Assembly: GCA_022548915.1 (NCBI GenBank)
Contig: JAKZES010000015.1
Location: 1-64,000, forward strand
Reading direction: 5' to 3'
DNA: 64,000 bases
DNA from: Verrucomicrobiaceae bacterium E54
Lineage (GTDB): Bacteria > Verrucomicrobiota > Verrucomicrobiia > Verrucomicrobiales > Akkermansiaceae
This document shows positions 35,515 through 42,849 of the stretch, one piece after another (positions within the stretch are counted from its first letter, which is position 1; every line of letters starts with the position of its first letter). Both the position numbers and the translations under genes were made by a program. The notes under the pieces were generated by a model that saw nothing but the letters and a program-made list of their open reading frames with translations, had not been told where the DNA came from and searched no databases.

Positions 35515-36608
35515 GAGGCCACCTCCTCCACGATGAAGCGACTGTAGAAGAACGCCTGATCCCGTCGGAAGAGTTCCTCCGCCAGATCGGCCAGCGGACG
35601 CACCCCGTCGTGCAACGATGCCGGGGACGATCTCGGCGCGAGCATGTTCCAGTACGCCCAGCGGGTGCCCGGCGTCGACGCGGCGGCGATCCCTTTCATC
35701 AAGCGCCCGCAGTTCGCCTCGCTCATGTACTCGAAGATGTCGCTCAGGTTGAACGCATCGGCCTTCCGGCCCTCCTCCAACCATCCCTCGAGACTGCCCT
35801 CGAAGCACTCGAAGCGCCCCTCGCGCAAGGCATCGGCGATCGACTCGAAGCGGTCTTCCCGCAGTGCCTCCGGCAGTGCCTCACCGAAGCCCCCGGTGAG
35901 AATCCACCAGAGATAGGGATTGGCCGCCGGCTCAAGCTCGACCAGTGCATGACGGGTCCTCTCGAGGATCCGGTCCGCCACCGAGCCCTCGACGTAGCGG
36001 AAGAACTCCGGATCCCGGCCAAGGCGACCCATCACGAAACGCGAGAAGAACACCTGGAAAATCCCGCGCCAGCGACGGTTGTTCCACACCTGCTCGTAGA
36101 ATCGTTCCCGATCGTCCGGCGACCGAGGCTCCAGCAGCTCCCGCACCCGGCGACGGGTATGGGCGAAGGGCAGCGCCCGCCTTCGAAACAAGCGGAAGTA
36201 GCCCTCGAACCTCCCGACTCCGATCGCCCCCGTCTCCAGCCATCCCGGCAGGTTCCGCCAAAACTTCCGCGCCTTCTCCGGCATGTCCCCGGCGACCTTC
36301 TCGAACAGCGTCCGCCGTCGCCCGGATGGCCGGGCACCGAGCAACTCGAGCATCTCACCGTGCCGCAGATTCAGATACGCCGCACGCCGTAGTTCGATGC
36401 ACGCCACCTGCGCCGGGTTCATCTCCACCGCCGTCACCCGACTCGCTCCGGCTCCGAGCAGGGCGAAGCTGTTGTCACCGGCCGAACCGATGCTCACGCA
36501 ATGGCGGCCGGCCGGCTCCAGCGCCTCGACCAGGATCGCCGCATCCTCCCAGCACTGGCCGTAGCGCACCTGCTCGAACTTCGCCCGCTGCTGGATCTCG
36601 CTGCTCAT
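35511..36608 (-). CDS. DUF3419 family protein, BtaA-like 3-amino-3-carboxypropyl transferase
   Basis: A 365-residue soluble protein. YGQCWEDAAILVEAL near the N-terminus and VSIGSAGDNSFALLGAGAS followed by VTAVEMNPAQ (SAM-binding fold), then LELRRAAYLNL-like helix, WNNRRWRGIFQVFFSRFVMG and NLSDIFEYMSEANC are the block order of DUF3419/BtaA. BtaA moves the aminocarboxypropyl group of S-adenosylmethionine to diacylglycerol in betaine-lipid synthesis. No btaB (N-methyltransferase) lies next to it, so the product may be an unmethylated homoserine lipid, or another acceptor is used. ATGA overlap with the preceding gene (36605-36608). Confidence 0.85.
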   Translation of the reverse strand: MSSEIQQRAKFEQVRYGQCWEDAAILVEALEPAGRHCVSIGSAGDNSFALLGAGASRVTAVEMNPAQVACIELRRAAYLNLRHGEMLELLGARPSGRRRTLFEKVAGDMPEKARKFWRNLPGWLETGAIGVGRFEGYFRLFRRRALPFAHTRRRVRELLEPRSPDDRERFYEQVWNNRRWRGIFQVFFSRFVMGRLGRDPEFFRYVEGSVADRILERTRHALVELEPAANPYLWWILTGGFGEALPEALREDRFESIADALREGRFECFEGSLEGWLEEGRKADAFNLSDIFEYMSEANCGRLMKGIAAASTPGTRWAYWNMLAPRSSPASLHDGVRPLADLAEELFRRDQAFFYSRFIVEEVAS

Positions 36609-38986
36609 TCCTGGTCCTCCTCCACCTTCACCACCTGCCCACTGCTCCCATCCATTTCCACCCACTGACCCGTCTCCAGCCAATCCATCACCCCCGGCAG
36701 ACTCACCACGCAGGGCAGGCCCAGCTCGCGCGACACGATCGCCGAATGCGAGAGCACGCTTCCCCGCTCGACCAGCAACCCCGCCGCCTGGGGAAACAAC
36801 ACCACCCAGCCCGGATCCGTCTGCCGCGCCACCAGAATCTCGCCCGCCTCGAGTCGCGCACTTCTCGGATCCTCCACCACCCTTACGCGGCCCCGCACCA
36901 CCCCCGGGCAGGCTCCCACCCCCTGAAGGTTTTCTCCATCAGGCTTCACCGCCCGGCTCATTGCCTCGAAGCTTCGATAGCGATGCAGCGGACCCCGCGT
37001 GGCCAGACGATCCGGCGGCGCCGTCGCCTCCAGGCATCGGAAATACTCGGCTTTCCGGGCCGCGGCCAATGCCCCCAGAGGCACCGATGTCCGGGTTCCC
37101 TCCCACGCACCGAGCAATTCCTCCAGCTCGAGATGGAACACGTCGGCGAGATCGGCCAACTGTCCGTCCGCATGCAAGCGCCGGCCCAATTCGCGCACGA
37201 TCCGCCTCACCCGGCCGAACAAGCGGGTCCTCTCGAAGCGCAGGTTCTCCCGGTCCCGCACCCGGGCCCGGGTGGCCGCCAGCACCTTTCCAAACAGCCA
37301 ACCGGGCGGCACCTCGACCGGTGCCGCATCCCGACCGCTCGCCCCGCCCCTCAGGGCCATCGCCCCGATCGAGGCAAGCAGACTGCCGGGATCATCCTCC
37401 AGGGTCGGGCTCTCCAGCTTCAGCTCTTCCAGGCAGCGGTCCCCGAAGTCCGCGACGTACTGATCAAAGACCTCCGCCAGCTCCGGCAACTCCCGCAGCC
37501 TCGAGCGCTTGACCCACGACTCCACCCCGGGATCGGCCAGCATCTCCGCCAGGCCGTCCACCTTGGACGCCAGCTCACCCATCTCCCGAATCCTCCGCGC
37601 CGGCTCGGCCGAAATGATCTCTCCACAATCCGCGATCAGCCCGTTGGCCAGGTCCTCGCCACCGGGACGCTTCGCACACATCTTGCGCAGCACGCCGTTG
37701 CAGATCATGGCCAGGAAATCGTTCACCAGCGGCGCGTCCCAGCGTTTGAGCAGGCTCGACTCCAGCCGGCGGTATTCCGCCACCAACTCATCACCACTCA
37801 TCCGGGCATGCGGCACTTCGGGCTCACCCAGGGCCTCGTCGAGGCGCTCGCGGAATTCCGCGATGCGGCGCTTCAGGGTCAGCTGACTCCAGACCAATCC
37901 CAGCAGCGTTCTTGCCAAGGCCATGCCGTCCGCAAACTTCCCTTCCCGCGTCTCGGCGGCGATGGCCTCGGTCAGGTTCCCGGGCAGCGACTCCTTCACG
38001 CCCATCATCTGCTCCATGAAACGCCGGTTCACCGAAAATCCGGGCAACAGGGCCAGCACCCGGTACCAGCTCAAGAGGTTGTAATACACCCGCCCCTCGA
38101 TCATCCCGAGCATCCGGGAAAAGACGGCATCCCCGCGCTCCATCCGACGGCCGGGAACCTTCATCATCCGGCAGAACTCGCGATAGACGTGCTCGTAGAT
38201 CCGCCTCGCGAACGAAAAGGTCAACGCTGAGGTCACCCCGCCATAACTCTCGGCGATGTTGCTGTTGTCCCAGATCTGAAGTTCGTCGTCGGGATCGGGA
38301 AGCCCCCCGAGCGTGGTGATCGCCCGCGACTGAAGCAGCCACAGCTTTCCATCGCCATCGACGGCCCACTCGATGTCCTGCGGACGGCCGAAGAAGGCCT
38401 CACACCGCCGTGCCAGATCGATGATCGACCGCACGGTCTCATCATCCAGCAGCGTTCCCTTCTCACGCCAGTCACCATCGTGACACCACATCTCCCCGTC
38501 GACCTCTCCCGACACCAGACGCTCCGCAGTCCCTTCGACCGCTGAGATGACGGTCACCCGCCGTCTCCCATCGACCGGATTCGCGCTGAAGGCCACCCCG
38601 GCAAAACGCGCCTCAATCATCCGCTGCACGATCACCGCCGTTTCCAGCTCTCCCGTCACGCCACGCTCGTCCTGATACTTCCGCACCGATGCCTTCGCGC
38701 CCGACTCCCTCACATCCTCGACCCGCGCCGTCACCTCCTCCAGTGGCACCCGGAGAAAGCTCTCCAACTGACCCGCAAACGAATGCTCGCCCCCGTCTTC
38801 ACCCTGCGCCGATGACCGAACGGCAAACTCCGTGCCACCAAGTGCCGCGACATCCTCCAACGACACCGCCTCGCCCGGCAGCACCGCCACCCATCCCGGC
38901 ACCGGAAAACCCGCCCGCTCCAACTCGCGCAGCGCCGCCCCCTTTCCTCCGAGCCTTTTGAAATCGTTTTTCATGCTCCTGCGCAT
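36605..38986 (-). CDS. PPDK/PEP-synthase-like dikinase without PEP barrel (rifampicin-phosphotransferase-like)
   Basis: A 793-residue enzyme. N-terminal ATP-grasp domain (about 1-220): GGKGAALRELERAGFPVPGW, FAVRSSAQGEDGGEHSFAGQ, MIEARFAGVAFSANPVDG, DIEWAVDGDGKLWLLQSRAI. A long middle domain (about 250-640) is unlike PPDK, and the C-terminal phosphohistidine domain carries RGSVLSHSAIVSRELGLPCV with His747. The PEP/pyruvate TIM barrel is absent. This three-part architecture is that of rifampin phosphotransferase and related small-molecule dikinases, which pass the ATP beta-phosphate through His onto a hydroxyl. The substrate here is likely an intermediate of this operon. Starts 6 bases after the UbiA stop. 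Confidence 0.85.
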   Translation of the reverse strand: MRRSMKNDFKRLGGKGAALRELERAGFPVPGWVAVLPGEAVSLEDVAALGGTEFAVRSSAQGEDGGEHSFAGQLESFLRVPLEEVTARVEDVRESGAKASVRKYQDERGVTGELETAVIVQRMIEARFAGVAFSANPVDGRRRVTVISAVEGTAERLVSGEVDGEMWCHDGDWREKGTLLDDETVRSIIDLARRCEAFFGRPQDIEWAVDGDGKLWLLQSRAITTLGGLPDPDDELQIWDNSNIAESYGGVTSALTFSFARRIYEHVYREFCRMMKVPGRRMERGDAVFSRMLGMIEGRVYYNLLSWYRVLALLPGFSVNRRFMEQMMGVKESLPGNLTEAIAAETREGKFADGMALARTLLGLVWSQLTLKRRIAEFRERLDEALGEPEVPHARMSGDELVAEYRRLESSLLKRWDAPLVNDFLAMICNGVLRKMCAKRPGGEDLANGLIADCGEIISAEPARRIREMGELASKVDGLAEMLADPGVESWVKRSRLRELPELAEVFDQYVADFGDRCLEELKLESPTLEDDPGSLLASIGAMALRGGASGRDAAPVEVPPGWLFGKVLAATRARVRDRENLRFERTRLFGRVRRIVRELGRRLHADGQLADLADVFHLELEELLGAWEGTRTSVPLGALAAARKAEYFRCLEATAPPDRLATRGPLHRYRSFEAMSRAVKPDGENLQGVGACPGVVRGRVRVVEDPRSARLEAGEILVARQTDPGWVVLFPQAAGLLVERGSVLSHSAIVSRELGLPCVVSLPGVMDWLETGQWVEMDGSSGQVVKVEEDQE

Positions 38987-38992
38987 CCAACG

Positions 38993-39937
38993 TTAGAACC
39001 ACTTCAGCCCCATGGGAACCACACCCAGCATCGCATAGAGCACCAGCGTCCACGCGCCGGCCAGTCCTTCGATCACCCTCCCCTTCAAACCGCCCTTCAC
39101 ATAGCGGATCCCGACCGCCAGCGAGACGACCATCAGGACCGCCAGCGTCGATGCCACCGGCAACGCGAAGCCGATCCTTGCGGCGGCGACCGTTGCAAAG
39201 ACGAGGGTCAATCCCTGGCACCCGATCCAGACCGCGAGACCCCGCTTGCGGCCCCACAGGGCCGAGTAGGTTTCCACGCCCTCCTCCTCGTCCTCCGGTT
39301 GGCGCAGCTTGCGCCCGACCTCGATCACGATCCCATTGAAGAAGCTCGCCGCGAGAAAAGGACCCAGTCCCGCCGGCGGACCACCACGCGGCATCCAGTC
39401 GCAGGCCGTGGCAAAGAAGTCCACCAGCGGCATGATCCCCATGTGGGTGAGCAGGTAAACGACCGGCCGCGCCTTCAGCCAATCGCGGGCGAAGAACTCG
39501 ACACTCATCAGGGCCAGGTAGGCCCACCCGATCGCCAGCACCCAGCCAAGCCGGAAGTCATAGAACAGCGACAACCCGAGCTGCACGACCGCCGCCATCA
39601 CGAACACCCACCCCAACTCGCGCAGTTTCACCAGCCCGCGCGGCACCGGGCGATACGGACGCCAGCGGGCATCCTCCCCGGCATCCTTGAACTCGTCCGC
39701 GATCCGCAACTGGAGGAAGAACAGCAGGCACACCCCGAAAGCCACGGCATACGCCGGCCAGTGCGGCTCGCCGCCGCGAAGCAACGCCGAATACGACACC
39801 GCGCAGGCACTGAACACCAGGATCAGCGGCCCGTGCGCGAGCAACGGAAACCGCTCCTTCTGATAGATCCACCATCGCATGGAATGAGAGGCTATCACCT
39901 CCGGAGTTCTCGATGAAATCGAAGTTTCATAAGTCAT
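38993..39937 (-). CDS. UbiA-superfamily prenyltransferase (operon member)
   Basis: A 314-residue membrane enzyme with about eight hydrophobic segments. The first Asp-rich motif is RIADEFKDAGEDARWRPYRP (Asp81, Asp85, Asp89), the second is EVGRKLRQPEDEEEGVETYS (about 206-224); together these bind the isoprenyl diphosphate through magnesium. It would attach an isoprenoid chain to an acceptor in the membrane. Start chosen at ATG 39937; an internal ATG (39880) with a GGAGG 17 bases before it is possible. It begins 59 bases after the HMG-CoA reductase stop. Confidence 0.87.
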   Translation of the reverse strand: MTYETSISSRTPEVIASHSMRWWIYQKERFPLLAHGPLILVFSACAVSYSALLRGGEPHWPAYAVAFGVCLLFFLQLRIADEFKDAGEDARWRPYRPVPRGLVKLRELGWVFVMAAVVQLGLSLFYDFRLGWVLAIGWAYLALMSVEFFARDWLKARPVVYLLTHMGIMPLVDFFATACDWMPRGGPPAGLGPFLAASFFNGIVIEVGRKLRQPEDEEEGVETYSALWGRKRGLAVWIGCQGLTLVFATVAAARIGFALPVASTLAVLMVVSLAVGIRYVKGGLKGRVIEGLAGAWTLVLYAMLGVVPMGLKWF

Positions 39938-39938
39938 T

Positions 39939-39998
39939 ATCGATTCTATCGATGTTACAGGCTTCCTCCCATTGGACCTGTCGGACCCATGGGACCTA
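39939..39998. repeat. Short repeats between HMG-CoA reductase and UbiA genes
   Basis: ATCGAT-TCT-ATCGAT (39939-39953) just before the UbiA start, and an imperfect 9-bp tandem unit NNNGGACCY, three copies (39971-39997), directly after the reductase stop. On the minus strand the 9-bp unit would read as Gly-Pro-x collagen-like triplets, but no gene uses that frame. This 59-base gap is the only sizeable one inside the operon. Confidence 0.5.
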
Positions 39999-41267
39999 TT
40001 GCCCCACGCTCCTCTCCCGGGCGAGCTTGCGATGGGCCCGCGAAAAATGACCGGCCGCCATGGCACCGATGATCGACAACTCCCCGGCCAGCATCAGTCC
40101 GGCAGCCACTTCGGCCAGCGCCCGGGCATGACCGGCCCCGGCCAGCCCCATCAGCTCGAGGCACGCCCGTTGCGTCGGCAGCCCGGTGCCGCCGCCCACG
40201 GTGCCGATCATCAGGCCGGGCAAGGTCACCGCCGCGTAAAGTTCTCCGGCGTCCCCGACCTCGAAGCGGGTCACACCCACCGCCGATTCCGCCACACAGG
40301 CCACATCCTGACCAGTCGCCAGATACAACGCGGCGAGTCCGTTCGCGAAGTGGCCCTGCACGCCGAAGCTCCCGCTCAGCACACCGCCCATCGCCGACAC
40401 CCGCCAGTAGCGCTCCAGTTCCTCCGGTGTCGTGTGGAGGCGCTTTTCCACCAGCGCCGACGGGATCCTGACCTCGGCGGTCACCTTCTTTCCCCGCGTC
40501 GTCGTGAAGGATTTCGCCGACGCCTTCTTGTCGCCGGACAGGTTTCCCTCCACCCACATCCTCTCCGGCTTCACCGGGCTCTCGGCCATGATCGCATCGC
40601 ACACCGCCTGGGTCGCCAGGGTCACCATGTTCTGCCCCGACGCATCGCCGGTGGAAAACTCGAAGGTCAGATACACATGATTGCCTTCGAAGGTCGCGCC
40701 GAGATCGATCATCTCGCCGTGGCGCGTCGTGCCGGCGGCAAGCTTCTTGAAATGATCCACCTGACTCACGACCCACGCAATGAACTGCCCGGCCTCAGCC
40801 AGGGTGCGGAACGCGAATGCCGGTGAACGGCCCACCGTTTCGTAAAGCAGCATCGCCGTGCAGCCACCGGCCTCACCGATCAGGGCGCAGCCGCGGTGGT
40901 AGGACGCCACCAGGGCCGCCTCGGTCGTCGCCAGCGGAACGAGGTAATCGCCCTGCGCGCAAAGCCCGTGCACCCGCAACGGTCCGGCCAACCCCACGGG
41001 CATTCGAACCTCGCCCAGGCAGTTTTCGATGTTCCCCTGATAGACGGACGGATCGCTCTCTCCGAGCAATTCGCGGCGCAGCGTCTCCGGAGCCCCGATC
41101 CGCTCCCACAACTTGATCGTGCGCTCCCGGCTGACCTTGCCACTGGCGGGCAGCAGACGCAGTGCGTCGGACGGATCAGGGCTCAGGGCCTGCTTCAATT
41201 CCTGCAGATCGCGGCCGTCGACCAGACTCCTCACCTGACGCGCCGACAGTGAATGCTTTCCCGACAT
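39996..41267 (-). CDS. Hydroxymethylglutaryl-CoA reductase, class I (NADPH type)
   Basis: A 423-residue enzyme making mevalonate from HMG-CoA. Family motifs: IENCLGEVRMPVGLAGPLRV (about 80-99), the catalytic Glu in TTEAALVASYHRG (Glu116), NADPH/CoA-binding GDASGQNM (207-214), GNLSGDKKASAKSF (Lys247/248), ATGQDVACVAESAV (Asp321), TVGGGTGLPTQRACLELMG and the C-terminal His412 in FSRAHRKLARE. These match class I enzymes, mostly of eukaryotes, archaea and some bacteria. It heads the tight operon; dxr elsewhere in the window shows that the cell also has the MEP route. Confidence 0.95.
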   Translation of the reverse strand: MSGKHSLSARQVRSLVDGRDLQELKQALSPDPSDALRLLPASGKVSRERTIKLWERIGAPETLRRELLGESDPSVYQGNIENCLGEVRMPVGLAGPLRVHGLCAQGDYLVPLATTEAALVASYHRGCALIGEAGGCTAMLLYETVGRSPAFAFRTLAEAGQFIAWVVSQVDHFKKLAAGTTRHGEMIDLGATFEGNHVYLTFEFSTGDASGQNMVTLATQAVCDAIMAESPVKPERMWVEGNLSGDKKASAKSFTTTRGKKVTAEVRIPSALVEKRLHTTPEELERYWRVSAMGGVLSGSFGVQGHFANGLAALYLATGQDVACVAESAVGVTRFEVGDAGELYAAVTLPGLMIGTVGGGTGLPTQRACLELMGLAGAGHARALAEVAAGLMLAGELSIIGAMAAGHFSRAHRKLARERSVGQ

Positions 41268-41308
41268 GCAGGCATTCCACCAGCCGGGGTGCGGACTGAC
41301 GAAACAAA

Positions 41309-41902
41309 TCAGTCCCCGCCCACCGCAGCCACCCTACCAGCCAGCTCCGCCAGGCGCCCGGCCAGGGCGACGCCCGGCGTCGTCGGGGGGATGCTTTCCA
41401 AGTCATCCAGATTCCAGCGGAAGATCACCTTGTAGCCGTCCCATTCGGCCGCCGCGCCGGTGTCGCGCATCCAGCGAACCGCCGTCACGTTCTCCGGCAT
41501 GGTGTAACCGACAAACCGCCGCACACCCGCGGCCATCGCATCGACCCACGCCGCCGCAAGGAGGAGGGTCCCGACACCCCGCCGCTGGTCGGCATCGAGC
41601 ACCGTACAGGAAAACTCCGCTTCATCCGGGTCCTCCCGGGATCGCCACCAGCTACCGGCCCCGACCCCGGGATACTCCCGGGCCGGATCCAGCACCGCCC
41701 AGACCGCGTGGTTCACCGGATCGTTTCCCAGGATCCGGTCGAGCATTCCTTCACCGATGGTTTCTCCGGTCCGGACCCAGAACCGCTGATAGCGGGACTC
41801 GGGCGACAACAACCGGTAGCCTTCGGCCAGACCGTCGCGGTCGTCCGGACCCAACCGGCGCAACCGGACCGCGGTGCCGTCGTCCAGCGTTGTCTCGATC
41901 AC
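41309..41902 (-). CDS. GNAT family N-acetyltransferase
   Basis: A 197-residue GNAT protein: RLRRLGPDDRDGLAEGYRLL and SPESRYQRFWV near the N-terminus, the acidic AEFSCTVLDADQRRGVGTLL strand and acetyl-CoA loop (RRGVGT, about 109-114), and a C-terminal GYTMPENVTAVRWMRDTGA helix (the N-x-x-A-x-x-x-M/L-x-x-x-G pattern of the fold). It starts with GTG at 41902. Its stop is 41 bases upstream of the reductase ATG in the same direction, so it may be the first gene of the operon. Substrate unknown. Confidence 0.82.
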   Translation of the reverse strand: MIETTLDDGTAVRLRRLGPDDRDGLAEGYRLLSPESRYQRFWVRTGETIGEGMLDRILGNDPVNHAVWAVLDPAREYPGVGAGSWWRSREDPDEAEFSCTVLDADQRRGVGTLLLAAAWVDAMAAGVRRFVGYTMPENVTAVRWMRDTGAAAEWDGYKVIFRWNLDDLESIPPTTPGVALAGRLAELAGRVAAVGGD

Positions 41903-42043
41903 GTGGAAACGTTATCCCGGTGCGTGGCCGGCGGCGAGCCTGTTCGCCTGCCGACCCGATTCCTCCGAAATTCCCCGCCCCCTTCACCTTTCCTTCACGC
42001 GCCCCCCGGAGACTCCACCCACCTTCACCACCCACCAGGCACC

Positions 42044-42739
42044 ATGCGCATCCTCCTTGTCGAAGACGAACCCTCCATCGCCGACACCCTCGTCTATGCC
42101 CTCAAGACCGAGCGCTTCGAAGTCGAGCACTCCCTCACCGGCGGCGGGGCGCTCAAGCTCCACGCGGACGACCCCTTCGACTTCGTCATCCTCGACATCG
42201 GCCTGCCCGACATGACCGGCCTCGAGGTCTGCAAGCAGCTCCGCGAAACCTCGGCGGTTCCCATCCTTTTCCTGACCGCCCGCGACGGCGAACTCGACCG
42301 GGTCCTCGGCCTGGAAATCGGCGGCGACGACTACGTCACCAAGCCCTTCAGCCCACGCGAGGTCGTCGCCCGCGTCCGCGCCATCCTCCGCCGCTCCGAA
42401 GGCAGGGAAGAGCGGTCCGGGCCGTCCGATGAACCCACCGGCGACTCCGACTCCCCCCTCGCCCACGACGAGTCCGCGATGCGGATCCTCTGCCAGGGGC
42501 AGGCACTCGACCTCACCGCGCACGAGTACAAGCTTCTGCTCGTCTTTCTCCGCCGGCCCAACCGGGTCTTCACCCGCGACCAGCTTCTCGACCACGCCTG
42601 GGAGGATCCCGGTGCGGTGACCGACCGGACGATCGACGCCCACATCAAGACCATCCGGGCCAAGCTCCGCGCCCTTTGCCCCGGCACCGAGGAACTGATC
42701 CAGACCCGCCGCGGCCTCGGCTACGCCTACGTGCCGTAA
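42044..42739 (+). CDS. creB: Response regulator, OmpR/PhoB family (CreB-like)
   Basis: A 231-residue regulator: receiver domain (1-120) with acidic pair Glu7/Asp8, phospho-acceptor Asp51 in FVILDIGLPDMTG and Lys101 in YVTKPFSP, then an acidic linker and a winged-helix domain (about 140-231) with DLTAHEYKLLLVFLRRPNRV and RTIDAHIKTIRAKL. The order and the CreC-type kinase downstream make CreB the closest known relative. Start chosen at the receiver's first strand (MRILLVEDEPS). It is divergent from the GNAT gene. Confidence 0.9.
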   Translation: MRILLVEDEPSIADTLVYALKTERFEVEHSLTGGGALKLHADDPFDFVILDIGLPDMTGLEVCKQLRETSAVPILFLTARDGELDRVLGLEIGGDDYVTKPFSPREVVARVRAILRRSEGREERSGPSDEPTGDSDSPLAHDESAMRILCQGQALDLTAHEYKLLLVFLRRPNRVFTRDQLLDHAWEDPGAVTDRTIDAHIKTIRAKLRALCPGTEELIQTRRGLGYAYVP

Positions 42740-42753
42740 CGCGGCTCAGCCCC

Positions 42754-42844
42754 GAAGTTCCAAGTCGGAAAGTTCCAAGTGCCAATGAAGAGCCACAGGA
42801 ATGAGCGAAGCGTTTGGAACTTGGCCCTTCTCACTTGGAACTTC
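42754..42844. repeat. Inverted pairs of AAGTTCCAAGT motif between creB and creC
   Basis: Left: two direct copies of AGTTCCAAGT 15 bases apart (42756-42780). Right: inverted GGAACTTGG and ACTTGGAACTT copies (42816-42844), so the two halves can pair. The related sequence GGAACTTGGAACTT...ACTTGGAACC recurs at 63595-63621 before tmk. No gene; no obvious start signal for creC apart from a short gap. Confidence 0.65.
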
Positions 42845-42849
42845 GAACC

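Noticed and set aside
35945-38230. Plus-strand frame of 761 codons opposite the DUF3419/dikinase genes
   Set aside because: Proline/arginine/serine-rich shadow without domains; the minus-strand genes have catalytic motifs and coupling.
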